From Bacteroidia bacterium (GTDB lineage Bacteria > Bacteroidota > Bacteroidia > Flavobacteriales_E > Vicingaceae), in contig JAUIMG010000014.1 in assembly GCA_030433355.1 (NCBI GenBank), positions 1 through 64,000 of the forward strand: DNA of 64,000 nt. The letters run 5' to 3'. This document shows positions 16,499 through 24,750 of the stretch, one piece after another. Made by a program: the position numbers and the translations under genes. The notes below the pieces were generated by a model. It had not been told where the DNA came from, ran no database searches, and saw only the letters and a program-made list of their open reading frames with translations. The number at the start of each line of letters is the position of its first letter. Position 1 is the stretch's first letter.

Positions 16499-18562
16499 TT
16501 ATCTTCTCATTCCTCCCGGTCTTGCCATTGGCCTTGCAGATGGTCTACTCATGGGAGCACTTGGCCTTGTCGTTGGTCTAGAGTAATTATTGGATGGTCT
16601 AGTACTAGGACTTGTACTTGGCCTGGAGTAGTTGTTTGACGGCCTAGTGCTAGGTTGTGTAGAAGGTCTGCTAATTGGATTAGACGGCCTAGTGCTAGGT
16701 TGTGTTGTTGGCCTACTTGGGCGAGTACTAGGCTGTGTGGAAGGTCTATTAGGTCTGCCTACATTTCCCCCTCCATTAGTAGGACTGCTTGGTCTAGTGG
16801 TTGGTCTATTAGGATTTCTATTTGGAGGATTGGGATTATTAGGCCTTGTGTTTGGTCTTTGGTATCTATTCACTCCATCTCTACCCCTGTAAATTGGTCT
16901 TGAAGGAACTGGACGGTATCCAGCTCTATAATAAGGAGGTCTGTAGTAAGGAGGTCCCCAATGGTAATGAGGTCCCCAATAAGAATGTCCATACCAGGCA
17001 TAAGGAGAACCAAAGCTAAAGCCCATGCTCCATCCATAACCAAAGCTATATGTCATAGAGAAACCATAACTATAATGATGATGATAATAATAGCCTCCAT
17101 ACCATGGGTTGTAATAATACCCAGTTCCATAAACTACAGTAGGCCCATAAACATAAGAGCCATAATAACCAGGTGTGTAGCCAACATAAACGATAGTTGG
17201 TGTTGTTTCATAGATATAAACATATTTGGTATTGTATTTAGGGTTTTCAGCAGGGATTTCATCTATTTCTTTTGGTCTTTCTTCTGCCACTTTCCAAGGT
17301 CCTTTTGCAGAGTAAGAGATAAACCAAATAGCATTGTCGCATAAGAAATACCGATCACCATCTTTAAAAACGGAGCTTTCCGTATTTAATGCATATTCCA
17401 ACTCTAAACCTTTTATTTTTTCAAATTTTGGTTCGCCATTGTAGATAACTTCTTCTGGTTTTGTATCTCTATTCACAGAAGCTGTCTGAGGAATTTGAGC
17501 ATCATAAATGGCACTTTTAGCCTCCTCAGTTCCGGCTACACTAGCCAATACATTACTTTTTTTATGCTCTTTTGGTATTTTCTGAAAATCTTCAGGAAGA
17601 CTTTCAGATCCAATATAATCCCAAGAAGTACCTAACTCTTTGCTATAAAACCACCTTCCAGAAACTAAAACATAATAGTTTTGATTACTAATGTCCATAA
17701 ATAGGTTAGAAGTAGAATTATCTACATACAATAAATTAGTGTTTTGAATTGGAGAGAAGTTGGGCTCCCCTTCCATTACAATTAATTCCGAAGGACTGGT
17801 TGCAACGGTTATTGCAGGTGCAGAACCCTTATAATTTTTATCTTCTTCTTTTTCTTCTTGAATTGCTTTTGCTTCTAATTCAATAGCTCCTTTAGGAACC
17901 GACTTTGTTTCACTCCAAGGGCCCAATGGGTTTGTAGCATTATACCAAAAGTCGCCGCCCTTTAAAAAGTAATTCTCTTTTCTATTTTCTTGAACAATGA
18001 AAAAAGCAGAATTTTCAATTACAGAAAATTGATCATTGACGGATTTAAATTTAGGATCTCCGTCAATAAGTACTAGAACAGTTGGTGTTTTAGCAAAAAT
18101 GAGGCTAGGTGGAGAAGTATCTAATTTGGAGTCATAAGTACTTACTTCTTCCATAGAGTCTAAAAGAATATCTAAAGGAATATCAAAATGAAATTTCGGT
18201 ATCTCGCTTTCTAAGATATCTTTTAAGACTTTTTTTTGCTCTTCTGAAACATTATCAGGAAATCTAACCTCATCTACTGTGATAGAAACCAGATCAGCCA
18301 TTCTACTTTCTCTATCTACATCCAATAAAGAGGTTGTCCATATCATACCAAAAGTTGGTTTACCATCTTCCCCTCTTTTTACTGATACTGCTGAATTTGA
18401 TTTCAATCTTAAATCAATGTAGGAAGCATTTTCTGGTGTGTATACTTTTATGATAAAGCTCCCTGCAGTAATCTCTTTTGGCCAAGCAGAACTATCTACT
18501 TGTGAAAATATTGAAAATGAGAGCAATAGGCTAGCTAAGAGTAGCTGAATTTTAAACGACAT
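16499..18562 (-). CDS. Large exported protein with Tyr/Gly/His-rich core and RPS repeat tail
   Basis: The 687-residue protein has a signal peptide (ending about IFSQ) and a beta-rich N-terminal half with internally similar blocks ('PSLIFAKTPTVLVLIDGDPKF', 'APAITVATSPSELIVMEGEPNF' and 'KPEEVIYNGEPKF'). These are three divergent copies of a segment that each end with 'FWYN/RWFY/AIWFI'-type aromatic clusters. Residues about 460-575 are extremely Tyr/Gly/Trp/His rich. The last about 110 residues are low-complexity Arg-Pro-Ser-Thr repeats with few hydrophobics. I do not recognise a named family. It is likely cell-surface or periplasmic; the aromatic region resembles structural or adhesive material. 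The AraC gene follows one base downstream. Confidence 0.75.
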   Translation of the reverse strand: MSFKIQLLLASLLLSFSIFSQVDSSAWPKEITAGSFIIKVYTPENASYIDLRLKSNSAVSVKRGEDGKPTFGMIWTTSLLDVDRESRMADLVSITVDEVRFPDNVSEEQKKVLKDILESEIPKFHFDIPLDILLDSMEEVSTYDSKLDTSPPSLIFAKTPTVLVLIDGDPKFKSVNDQFSVIENSAFFIVQENRKENYFLKGGDFWYNATNPLGPWSETKSVPKGAIELEAKAIQEEKEEDKNYKGSAPAITVATSPSELIVMEGEPNFSPIQNTNLLYVDNSTSNLFMDISNQNYYVLVSGRWFYSKELGTSWDYIGSESLPEDFQKIPKEHKKSNVLASVAGTEEAKSAIYDAQIPQTASVNRDTKPEEVIYNGEPKFEKIKGLELEYALNTESSVFKDGDRYFLCDNAIWFISYSAKGPWKVAEERPKEIDEIPAENPKYNTKYVYIYETTPTIVYVGYTPGYYGSYVYGPTVVYGTGYYYNPWYGGYYYHHHYSYGFSMTYSFGYGWSMGFSFGSPYAWYGHSYWGPHYHWGPPYYRPPYYRAGYRPVPSRPIYRGRDGVNRYQRPNTRPNNPNPPNRNPNRPTTRPSSPTNGGGNVGRPNRPSTQPSTRPSRPTTQPSTRPSNPISRPSTQPSTRPSNNYSRPSTSPSTRPSNNYSRPTTRPSAPMSRPSARPMARPGGMRR
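16520..16760 (-). repeat. Coding tandem repeat (RPS/RPSTQPST units)
   Basis: Degenerate tandem repeats encode Arg-Pro-Ser-Thr rich units such as RPSTQPSTRPS. An exact 23-base copy occurs at 16638-16660 and again at 16683-16705, a period of 45 bases. Such repeats allow length change by slippage or recombination. Confidence 0.8.
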
Positions 18563-18613
18563 GATGTAAATTTTGGAAATTCTAAATTAGGTAAATTGAT
18601 AGCTATGAAGCTA

Positions 18614-18973
18614 TTATATTTTATCAAGAGTTTTTTTAGTCTGAGAGGTTATCTTATCGCCTGTATTTAAAGTTGTTGATGGTTCGAATAAGAGAATACT
18701 AACTTCTTCTTCTGCTATTGGTTGATGTTTTACTCCTTTAGGAATAATGACAAACTCACCTTCATTGATTTCTAAAACATCATTTTCTAAAGCAATTTTT
18801 AAATTACCCTTCACAACCAAAAATAGCTCATCCTCATTATCGTGATGGTGCATGACAAACTCTCCCTTCAACTTTGCAAGTTTTACCATCTGATTATTAA
18901 GTTCACCGACAATTTTGGGGTCCCAATGCGTATTGATTTTACTTAGTTTCTCTTCAATATTTACAACTTTCAT
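18614..18973 (-). CDS. Small cupin domain protein
   Basis: The 119-residue protein is a single-cupin beta barrel. The metal-binding motifs are visible: HHHDNEDELFLVVKG (His cluster and Glu) and a second histidine in KGVKHQP. Similar small cupins act as isomerases, dioxygenases or metal sensors; none can be assigned. It lies six bases after the tag gene and is probably co-transcribed with it. Confidence 0.9.
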   Translation of the reverse strand: MKVVNIEEKLSKINTHWDPKIVGELNNQMVKLAKLKGEFVMHHHDNEDELFLVVKGNLKIALENDVLEINEGEFVIIPKGVKHQPIAEEEVSILLFEPSTTLNTGDKITSQTKKTLDKI

Positions 18974-18979
18974 ATTCGT

Positions 18980-19528
18980 TTATTTGATGGCCCACTTAGG
19001 ACGCTTTAATAGTACTTCTTTGTAGATAGGGCAATTTTTACCATGTGCCCCTGGCAGGTAGCCACAACTCATTAAGAATTCATTAGTTATTTCTCCACCT
19101 GTGAATTTAAAAGTTCTTTTAAACAGCTTAACCCATTCTTCTTTTGTTTTAGGATGCTTCCTATTTAACCATGCTAGCCAAGAGCCATTTTCTTTTTGTA
19201 AGTTAAGAATCACATTGGCATTGTGAATGGTAGCGTTTACCTTTAATTTATTTCTAATAATTCCTGAATTTTCTAATAGTCTGCTGATATCCTCTTGTGT
19301 GTAATTAGCTATTTCTTTTATAGAGAAGTTATCATAAGCCTTTCTAAAATTGTCTTGCTTATTTAATATAGTATTCCATGATAGGCCGGCTTGATTTATT
19401 TCTAGGATCAACCTTCCAAACAATTCATCATCAGAGTCTATAGGAAAGCCATAAGCAGTATCGTGATAAATACGATGTAAATTATCTTTATCTAAATTGG
19501 AAACGTATTTACAATAGGATTTATCCAT
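18980..19528 (-). CDS. tag: DNA-3-methyladenine glycosylase I
   Basis: The 182-residue protein matches TAG throughout. Zinc ligands fall at C6, H22, H162 and C166 (the last pair in GAHGKNC, same spacing as the E. coli enzyme). The base-binding Glu lies in EINQAGLSW (E43). TAG removes 3-methyladenine from alkylated DNA and starts base-excision repair. It is first in a two-gene operon with the cupin gene. A TATCTTTG box lies 13 bases upstream. Confidence 0.94.
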   Translation of the reverse strand: MDKSYCKYVSNLDKDNLHRIYHDTAYGFPIDSDDELFGRLILEINQAGLSWNTILNKQDNFRKAYDNFSIKEIANYTQEDISRLLENSGIIRNKLKVNATIHNANVILNLQKENGSWLAWLNRKHPKTKEEWVKLFKRTFKFTGGEITNEFLMSCGYLPGAHGKNCPIYKEVLLKRPKWAIK

Positions 19529-19540
19529 CTAATGTTTTTT

Positions 19541-19548
19541 CAAAGATA
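19541..19548 (-). promoter_or_regulatory. -7 promoter box TATCTTTG for tag
   Basis: An exact TAnnTTTG match on the minus strand lies 13 bases before the tag start codon. It is divergent from the glutathione peroxidase promoter at 19617-19624. Confidence 0.55.
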
Positions 19549-19616
19549 TCTTATTGCGACTTAATAAAGTTAAAATTGGATACAGGCTTTAAAGAGACTC
19601 TCGAACTATTTTTAAA

Positions 19617-19624
19617 TAAGTTTG
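19617..19624 (+). promoter_or_regulatory. -7 promoter box TAAGTTTG for glutathione peroxidase
   Basis: An exact TAnnTTTG match lies 22 bases upstream of the peroxidase ATG. Confidence 0.55.
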
Positions 19625-19646
19625 TCTTACAAGAAATCAAATCAAA

Positions 19647-20186
19647 ATGAAAAAATTCTTCCTTAGCTTTTTAGCACTTACTTTTTTTATACAATTAAAT
19701 GCACAACAAATGAAACTATATGACTTTGAAGTAAAAGATATTTATGGTGAAAACTATGATTTGTCTCAATTGAAAGGTAAAAAGGTTTTGGTAGTAAATA
19801 CTGCCTCAAAATGTGGTTTAACACCTCAATATGAAGTTTTAGAAGAAGTTTATAAAGAGTATAAGGACAATGACTTCGTAATTATTGGTTTTCCTGCAAA
19901 CAATTTTGGAAGCCAAGAGCCTGGAACTAATGATGAGATTGCATCTTTTTGCGAGAAAAATTATGGGGTTAGCTTTCCTATGATGAGCAAAATTTCCGTG
20001 AAAGGAGAGGATATGCATCCCTTATACCAATGGTTAACTTCGAAGGAGAAGAATGGCGTAGAAGATGCACCAGTTGGATGGAACTTTCAAAAGTTTATGA
20101 TTGATGAAGAAGGTAATTATGTCGGAATGGTAGCTCCACAAGAAAGTCCTGCTTCTGAGGAGATTTTGAATTGGATCAAATCTTAA
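19647..20186 (+). CDS. Exported glutathione peroxidase family protein
   Basis: The 179-residue protein has a signal peptide (LNAQ near 20) and a thioredoxin-like peroxidase fold. The catalytic cysteine is C56 (NTASKCGLTPQY). The FPANNFGSQEP block supplies Gln90, and GWNFQKF supplies the Trp and Asn. C102 (FCEKNYG) sits where many non-selenium enzymes have a resolving Cys, so thioredoxin-type recycling is more likely than glutathione. It probably detoxifies peroxides in the periplasm. It lies 39 bases before bshB1, which has its own near-leaderless promoter, so co-regulation is possible but not shown. Confidence 0.93.
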   Translation: MKKFFLSFLALTFFIQLNAQQMKLYDFEVKDIYGENYDLSQLKGKKVLVVNTASKCGLTPQYEVLEEVYKEYKDNDFVIIGFPANNFGSQEPGTNDEIASFCEKNYGVSFPMMSKISVKGEDMHPLYQWLTSKEKNGVEDAPVGWNFQKFMIDEEGNYVGMVAPQESPASEEILNWIKS

Positions 20187-20213
20187 AGCAATTTTCAATT
20201 ATTTAATTAAGGC

Positions 20214-20221
20214 TAATTTTG
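20214..20221 (+). promoter_or_regulatory. -7 promoter box TAATTTTG for bshB1
   Basis: An exact TAnnTTTG match ends four bases before the bshB1 ATG, implying a leaderless or near-leaderless transcript. Confidence 0.55.
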
Positions 20222-20225
20222 CCAA

Positions 20226-20942
20226 ATGAAATTGGATATTTTAGCCATAGGAGCACATCCTGACGACGTAGAGTTAAGTTGTGCAGGTACTCTACTTAAG
20301 GAAGCTTCAAAGGGAAAGAAAATTGGAATTCTAGACCTCACTGCAGGAGAGCTAGGTACTAGAGGTTCTGCCAAAATAAGAGCAGAAGAATCTGCTGCTT
20401 CTTCTAAAATATTAAAACTAGATGCTAGAGAAAATCTTGCTTTTGCAGATGGTTTTTTTACCATAGACCACGATCATATACTCCCCATAGTAAGGATTTT
20501 AAGAAAGTATAGACCAGAAATAGTTTTTGTGAATGCTCCGGAGGATAGACATCCTGATCATGGAAGGGGTTCTAAATTAGCTTTAGAGGCATGCTTTTAT
20601 AGTGGTTTACTGAAAATTGAAACCTTTGATAATGATAAATTGCAGCAAGCTTGGAGACCTAAACAAGTATATCACTACATTCAAGATAGATTTATCAAAC
20701 CGGATTTTGTTGTAGATGTTAGTGATTTTGCAGATAAGAAAATTGAAGCTATCAAAGCATTTAAATCCCAGTTCTACGATCCAAATTCTAATGAACCAGA
20801 CTCTCCAATTGCTGTAGAAAATTTCTTTGAATACCTAAGAGGAAGAATGGCAGAAATGGGTCGTTACATTCTTTGTGATTATGCCGAGGGTTTCGTTAAC
20901 TCCAGACCAATTGGCTTAGAGTCTTTTGATGCTATTCGCTAA
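20226..20942 (+). CDS. bshB1: Bacillithiol biosynthesis deacetylase BshB1
   Basis: The 238-residue protein is a LmbE/PIG-L family zinc deacetylase. The metal motif AIGAHPDDVE gives H11, D13 and D14, and the third ligand lies in EDRHPDHGRG. BshB1 removes acetyl from GlcNAc-malate to give GlcN-malate, the second step of bacillithiol synthesis. The last step enzyme, BshC, is encoded 8 kb away at 28960-30561, which strengthens the assignment over other PIG-L enzymes. BshA is not in the window. Its 3' end overlaps the convergent flippase gene by four bases. Confidence 0.94.
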   Translation: MKLDILAIGAHPDDVELSCAGTLLKEASKGKKIGILDLTAGELGTRGSAKIRAEESAASSKILKLDARENLAFADGFFTIDHDHILPIVRILRKYRPEIVFVNAPEDRHPDHGRGSKLALEACFYSGLLKIETFDNDKLQQAWRPKQVYHYIQDRFIKPDFVVDVSDFADKKIEAIKAFKSQFYDPNSNEPDSPIAVENFFEYLRGRMAEMGRYILCDYAEGFVNSRPIGLESFDAIR

Positions 20943-22195
20943 ACTCTCTTTCTAATAATCCGTTTTAATAAAGTAATGTCTTTCCTATTTAAGAAGAATG
21001 ATATTTTAGACACTTCTCTTTCTTTATTCATTCTATAGAATAGGAACACAAACATAGAGAGGTAGGATAAACTGCTTGCAAATGCCGCTCCAATAATACC
21101 ATAGCTTGGAATAAAAGCGAAACAAGAGATAAGGGTAATTCCTAAGCCTATGAGCGCTGAAAGACTATTTACTTTTTGTCTGCCAGTTCCAGAAAAGTAA
21201 TGACTAATAATAATTTCAGCAGAAAGTGCAAGCAGGCCAATAGATAAATAAGCCATAATATTTTTAATCTCAATAAATTCCACACCTAAAAGGAATTGGT
21301 ATACCTCCATCGGAAGGATTAGCAAGAAGATTAAGCCAAGAATACAAATCGCAAAGGATAGTTTTAAGAAGAGCAAGCTAATTCTTTGGGCATATTTTAA
21401 GTTTCTTTTTTTACTAATTCTTGCATATTGCACGGTAGCAATACTTCTACCAGGAATTAAGAGTGCCTCAGACAATTGAATTCCTGCTGTAAATTGACCT
21501 AGAGCTGCTCTTCCACTGTAAAAATCTAAGATAAAGTAAGAAATTCTATAGTTTACAAGTTGAAATGTATTTGCAGCTTGTATAAAGAAACCATAAGCTA
21601 AAACATCTTTAAAGCTTTTCCAAAAAGTAGAAGCTTGTAAAGTTTTAATATACATTCTAGAACCAAGTATACCTGCAGCCCAAATTAATAAATAGCTTAT
21701 ATACAAGCTATTGATAAAAGCTTCAACAGTGAAGTTGTTTTGAATAAAAAAGAATCCCGATAAGAATATTACCGTAAAGAAACTTTGGAAGAAGTTGAGG
21801 TAGTTGTAGAATTTAATTCGTTCAGCTCCTATTAATAAGTAAAAATGAATACTTATGAATGATTGAAGTAATCCCAGAAGGTAAATGTGTTTAGAATACT
21901 CCCCATCAAAAAGTCCAAATAGTTGGTTAATCAATGCAAAAGTAGCAACACTTAAAAGCGACCATAAATAGGCCATTACAAGTAGACTAGAGGAATCTAG
22001 CCTGCTGTAAAAGTAAATGATTCCTCCATTGATGAGGTTGGCAAACAACTGGATAACTGTAATCCCCAAAACAATCAAACCAATGGTTCCCAATCCTTCA
22101 GCTCCAAGATAATTGGCATTTAAGCTTAGTATAAGAAAGCTAATTCCCGCAATGAAAATTCTGCTTCCAAAAGTATGTATTACTTTGCCTATCAA
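20939..22195 (-). CDS. Oligosaccharide flippase/polysaccharide biosynthesis protein
   Basis: The 418-residue protein has about 12 hydrophobic helices and begins FGSRIFIAGISFLILSLNANYLGAEGLGTIGL, the typical opening of Wzx/MATE-like flippases (I give only the pattern here, spread over residues 9-40). Such proteins move lipid-linked sugar units across the inner membrane. The start overlaps the upstream glycosyltransferase by four bases, so the pair are coupled and likely act on one surface polysaccharide. Confidence 0.88.
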   Translation of the reverse strand: MIGKVIHTFGSRIFIAGISFLILSLNANYLGAEGLGTIGLIVLGITVIQLFANLINGGIIYFYSRLDSSSLLVMAYLWSLLSVATFALINQLFGLFDGEYSKHIYLLGLLQSFISIHFYLLIGAERIKFYNYLNFFQSFFTVIFLSGFFFIQNNFTVEAFINSLYISYLLIWAAGILGSRMYIKTLQASTFWKSFKDVLAYGFFIQAANTFQLVNYRISYFILDFYSGRAALGQFTAGIQLSEALLIPGRSIATVQYARISKKRNLKYAQRISLLFLKLSFAICILGLIFLLILPMEVYQFLLGVEFIEIKNIMAYLSIGLLALSAEIIISHYFSGTGRQKVNSLSALIGLGITLISCFAFIPSYGIIGAAFASSLSYLSMFVFLFYRMNKEREVSKISFFLNRKDITLLKRIIRKRV

Positions 22196-23361
22196 TTGTT
22201 TAAGCTATTGTTGTACCATGCATAGAATTGCTCTGCTATTGCCTTTTCCCCAAATGTATTTACCGCATAATCCCTTATCTTATCTCTATCGTAGTTTTCA
22301 TAATCGCTTATCATCTCTTCTAAAGCAGATTCAAAGGAGATGCTATCCAATCTTGGGAAGATAATTCCACAATAATTTTCCATTACCTCTACGATACCTT
22401 CAATATTAGGAACTACAACTGGAGTTCCACAGCAAAGAGCTTCGTTGATTACACATGGTTGGTTCTCTAACTCACTGTTTAAAAAGAGAAAATCTGCCTT
22501 GGCCATCACTTCCGCAATACCTTTTCGATCTAATGTTCCTTTTAAATGAATACGGTCTTCAATCTTTAATTCCTTGATTAAATTCTTACATGCCTCTTCG
22601 TCTTCTCCCTCTCCATAAATATCCAAATGTATATTGTTTCCTTTATCGATAAGTCTTTTAAAGATCTTTATGCTATCTAAAATACGTTTATGGTGTTGTA
22701 TAAGATTGCCGACAAAGAGGGCATTGATTTGATTCGTTTTAGTTCTTCCTATCGGTTTAAAAATATTTTCATCTACTACATTGTAGATGGTGGTGTACCT
22801 TTGATATAGCCCATGACTTTGCATTGCCTCAGCTAAGTTGTTAGAAACGGTATGCATCCCTGAAGAAAATCGAACTGCAATTTGATGAGATAGTTTTTTG
22901 AAAAAGCCTTGATATGCTAGGCTCTCTTTTAGGTAACCAGACCAATGTTCTGTAATTACATAGGGGATACTCTGGAAGAACTTTAAGTATAGAGCAAAAA
23001 GAGAAGTTCTAGCTAATACATGAATATGAACCAAATCGGGCTTGTTATCTTGATAAATTTCATTGTAAGCGTAATATTGGGCCTTAAAGTATCTATAAAG
23101 GTTTATCAATGGGTTTAAAAAGAAAAGGGGAGAGTTAGCTTTTTTAAAAAATACCCTTATTTCATTTACACCCTTGTGATTTGCTTTTTCAATTCGATAT
23201 TCATTTTTGCTCTTTTTTTCTGAATGAGCAAACACAACATCTACAGCTAGTCTACTTTGAATGGCCTCTGCATGATTTTGAACAAAATTGCCATCGAATG
23301 GATCAAATTCATGAGGGTACCACTTGGGTAAAAAGAGAACTCTATTTAATTGATTTTTCAA
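22192..23361 (-). CDS. Glycosyltransferase family 4 protein
   Basis: The 389-residue protein has the GT-B fold. The N-domain starts VLFLPKWYPHEFDPFDGNFV, and the C-domain has the donor-binding NEALCCGTPVVVPN with its conserved Glu, after LFVGNLIQHHKR. It transfers a sugar from a nucleotide donor, probably in surface polysaccharide assembly given the adjacent flippase. It lacks the BshA N-terminal signature, so it is not the missing bacillithiol glycosyltransferase. Start is ATG at 23361. Confidence 0.9.
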   Translation of the reverse strand: MKNQLNRVLFLPKWYPHEFDPFDGNFVQNHAEAIQSRLAVDVVFAHSEKKSKNEYRIEKANHKGVNEIRVFFKKANSPLFFLNPLINLYRYFKAQYYAYNEIYQDNKPDLVHIHVLARTSLFALYLKFFQSIPYVITEHWSGYLKESLAYQGFFKKLSHQIAVRFSSGMHTVSNNLAEAMQSHGLYQRYTTIYNVVDENIFKPIGRTKTNQINALFVGNLIQHHKRILDSIKIFKRLIDKGNNIHLDIYGEGEDEEACKNLIKELKIEDRIHLKGTLDRKGIAEVMAKADFLFLNSELENQPCVINEALCCGTPVVVPNIEGIVEVMENYCGIIFPRLDSISFESALEEMISDYENYDRDKIRDYAVNTFGEKAIAEQFYAWYNNSLNN

Positions 23362-23381
23362 TCCTAAGAATTAGACTAGGG

Positions 23382-23924
23382 TTAATGCATTAAGGCAGGA
23401 TCACTCATAACTTTTTGAAAACGTTTAATTAAGGAAATCAATGCAGCACCAACTACTATTTTTATTAATGCACCAGGTAAAAACGGTAAAACCCCTTTCA
23501 TTAGTGCTTCTTTAAAATCTAAATATCGAAATAATCCTAGATATCCTATAAGTAAGATGAGTAAACTACCAGCCAACATTCTTAGCAAGTAATGTCCAAA
23601 ACTTTTGGGACCTCTATCTGACCATTTTCCTATAAATACGGCGGTTATTAGAAAACCTAAAAAATATCCTAAGGAGGAACCTGAAAAAACTTCCCATCCT
23701 CCACTAAAATGAGAAAAAACAGGTAAGCCAACTATACCCAAGATAAGATAGAGAACTATAGCTAAACTGGCGTCTTTCCAATTCATCAATTCTATTATCA
23801 TAAGAATAGCAAGAGTTTGAGCAGTTATGGGAGCAACCGCCGTGCTCTCTGAAAGCGGAATCACAATTTGTGCTGCAACTCCGCAAGCAACTGCAGCAAT
23901 TAATATGAATAAGAATCTAATCAT
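23382..23924 (-). CDS. bioY: Biotin transporter BioY
   Basis: The 180-residue protein has about six membrane helices and the BioY signatures APITAQTLAIL near the start and FLPGALIKIVVGA near the end. BioY is the substrate-binding component of a biotin ECF importer and can work alone or with EcfAT. No ecf genes are adjacent. It starts eight bases inside the upstream small exported-protein gene. Length is normal. Confidence 0.9.
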   Translation of the reverse strand: MIRFLFILIAAVACGVAAQIVIPLSESTAVAPITAQTLAILMIIELMNWKDASLAIVLYLILGIVGLPVFSHFSGGWEVFSGSSLGYFLGFLITAVFIGKWSDRGPKSFGHYLLRMLAGSLLILLIGYLGLFRYLDFKEALMKGVLPFLPGALIKIVVGAALISLIKRFQKVMSDPALMH

Positions 23925-24300
23925 CTGTTTCTGTGCACTCTTCTACCTTTTCTGTTTTAAACTCTGTCAATTTTACCTCAAAGCTTTCATTTTCTTTGCT
24001 TTCAGTTTGCACCAAATGGTAAGGCCTAAATAGATTGGCAAAAAAAGACTTTTTTAAACAGTCGGCAATATTGCTGCTTTCTTCAAGAATTCCATTGTTG
24101 TAAAAGCTTACTTCAAGATCTACATTGACTGCAGATTTACTTTTGTTGATGAATTTTACTTTTAATTCTCTAAGGCCTTCTTTAGATACTTTCCATTGGT
24201 ATTGTGCATAAACTCTTTCAGACTCTACAACCGTTTTTTCACCTTTGGCTGAGCTTATAAATGGACTTAATGCTAAAAGGATAATCAGTAAGTTTTTCAT
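23917..24300 (-). CDS. Small exported protein of unknown function
   Basis: The 127-residue protein has a signal peptide (LSPFISSAKG) and a beta-sandwich-like mature region (QYQWKVSKEGLRELKVKFINKS). It has one Cys at about residue 81 and a second near the C-terminus (EECTETDD). I recognise no family. Its 3' end overlaps bioY by eight bases, so translation is coupled, but there is no evidence for a role in biotin uptake. Confidence 0.68.
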   Translation of the reverse strand: MKNLLIILLALSPFISSAKGEKTVVESERVYAQYQWKVSKEGLRELKVKFINKSKSAVNVDLEVSFYNNGILEESSNIADCLKKSFFANLFRPYHLVQTESKENESFEVKLTEFKTEKVEECTETDD

Positions 24301-24452
24301 GTTTTTCGGTATTTCTAATTTTTCTTTGCGAATTTAGCCAAAGCATTGAGGTCTTGGTAGAGATTTTAGATGATTTATTTTTTATTTTAACCTTGTCTAT
24401 TCAAGATAAAAGTATTTATTTTGCACTCCTAAATTTTTGAGGATTAGAAACC

Positions 24453-24686
24453 ATGTCTAAAGTTTGTCAGATCACAGGAAAGAAAGTAATTACAGGAAAC
24501 AACGTTTCTCACTCTAAGAGGAGAACCAAAAGAACGTTTGAGCCAAACTTGTTTACAAGAAAGTTTTATAATCCTGATACTGATTCTTATGTAACACTTA
24601 AAGTATCAGCGTCTGGAATTAGAAATATAAACAAGAATGGACTTACGGCTTGTTTAAAAGAGGCAAAAGCGAAAGGATTCCTATAG
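24453..24686 (+). CDS. rpmB: Ribosomal protein bL28
   Basis: The 77-residue protein matches bL28 ([20 protein letters not shown], then [10 protein letters not shown]). It is a large-subunit protein. A TTATTTTG sequence about 40 bases upstream is a one-mismatch -7 box. It is followed by a strong terminator, and the rpmG and DUF4295 genes come 1.6 kb later, separated by the aminopeptidase gene; this departs from the compact rpmB-rpmG layout I would expect. Confidence 0.97.
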   Translation: MSKVCQITGKKVITGNNVSHSKRRTKRTFEPNLFTRKFYNPDTDSYVTLKVSASGIRNINKNGLTACLKEAKAKGFL

Positions 24687-24712
24687 ACTTTTTCAAAAAA
24701 AAATATTTTAAG

Positions 24713-24750
24713 CACCCTGATAAGTTTAAATTTGTCAGGGTGTTTTTTTT
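24713..24750 (+). terminator. Terminator after rpmB
   Basis: CACCCTGATAA pairs with TTGTCAGGGTG (one G-T wobble), followed by eight T. It lies 27 bases past the rpmB stop. The loop holds a TAAATTTG promoter box and the 3' arm ends in the GTG that I take as the next gene's start. Confidence 0.92.
24727..24734 (+). promoter_or_regulatory. -7 box TAAATTTG inside the rpmB terminator
   Basis: An exact TAnnTTTG match spans the loop and 3' arm of the rpmB terminator and ends five bases before the in-frame GTG at 24740. The spacing equals that of the other near-leaderless genes here (bshB1, copper ATPase, DUF4294). Confidence 0.6.

Noticed and set aside
16520-16760. Regular repeats resembling a CRISPR array
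   Set aside because: The repeats are degenerate, overlap an intact reading frame, have no unique spacers and encode RPST units; no cas genes nearby.
16436-16903. Plus-strand ORFs antisense to the RPS repeat region
   Set aside because: They consist of low-complexity sequence that mirrors the repeats on the other strand.
22192-23361. The glycosyltransferase as the missing BshA
   Set aside because: It has no BshA N-terminal signature and is translationally coupled to a flippase, so a polysaccharide role is more likely.
24650-24739. The longer N-terminus of the aminopeptidase from ATG 24650
   Set aside because: It overlaps rpmB, crosses its terminator and lacks a signal at its start; GTG at 24740 gives a clean signal peptide after a promoter box.
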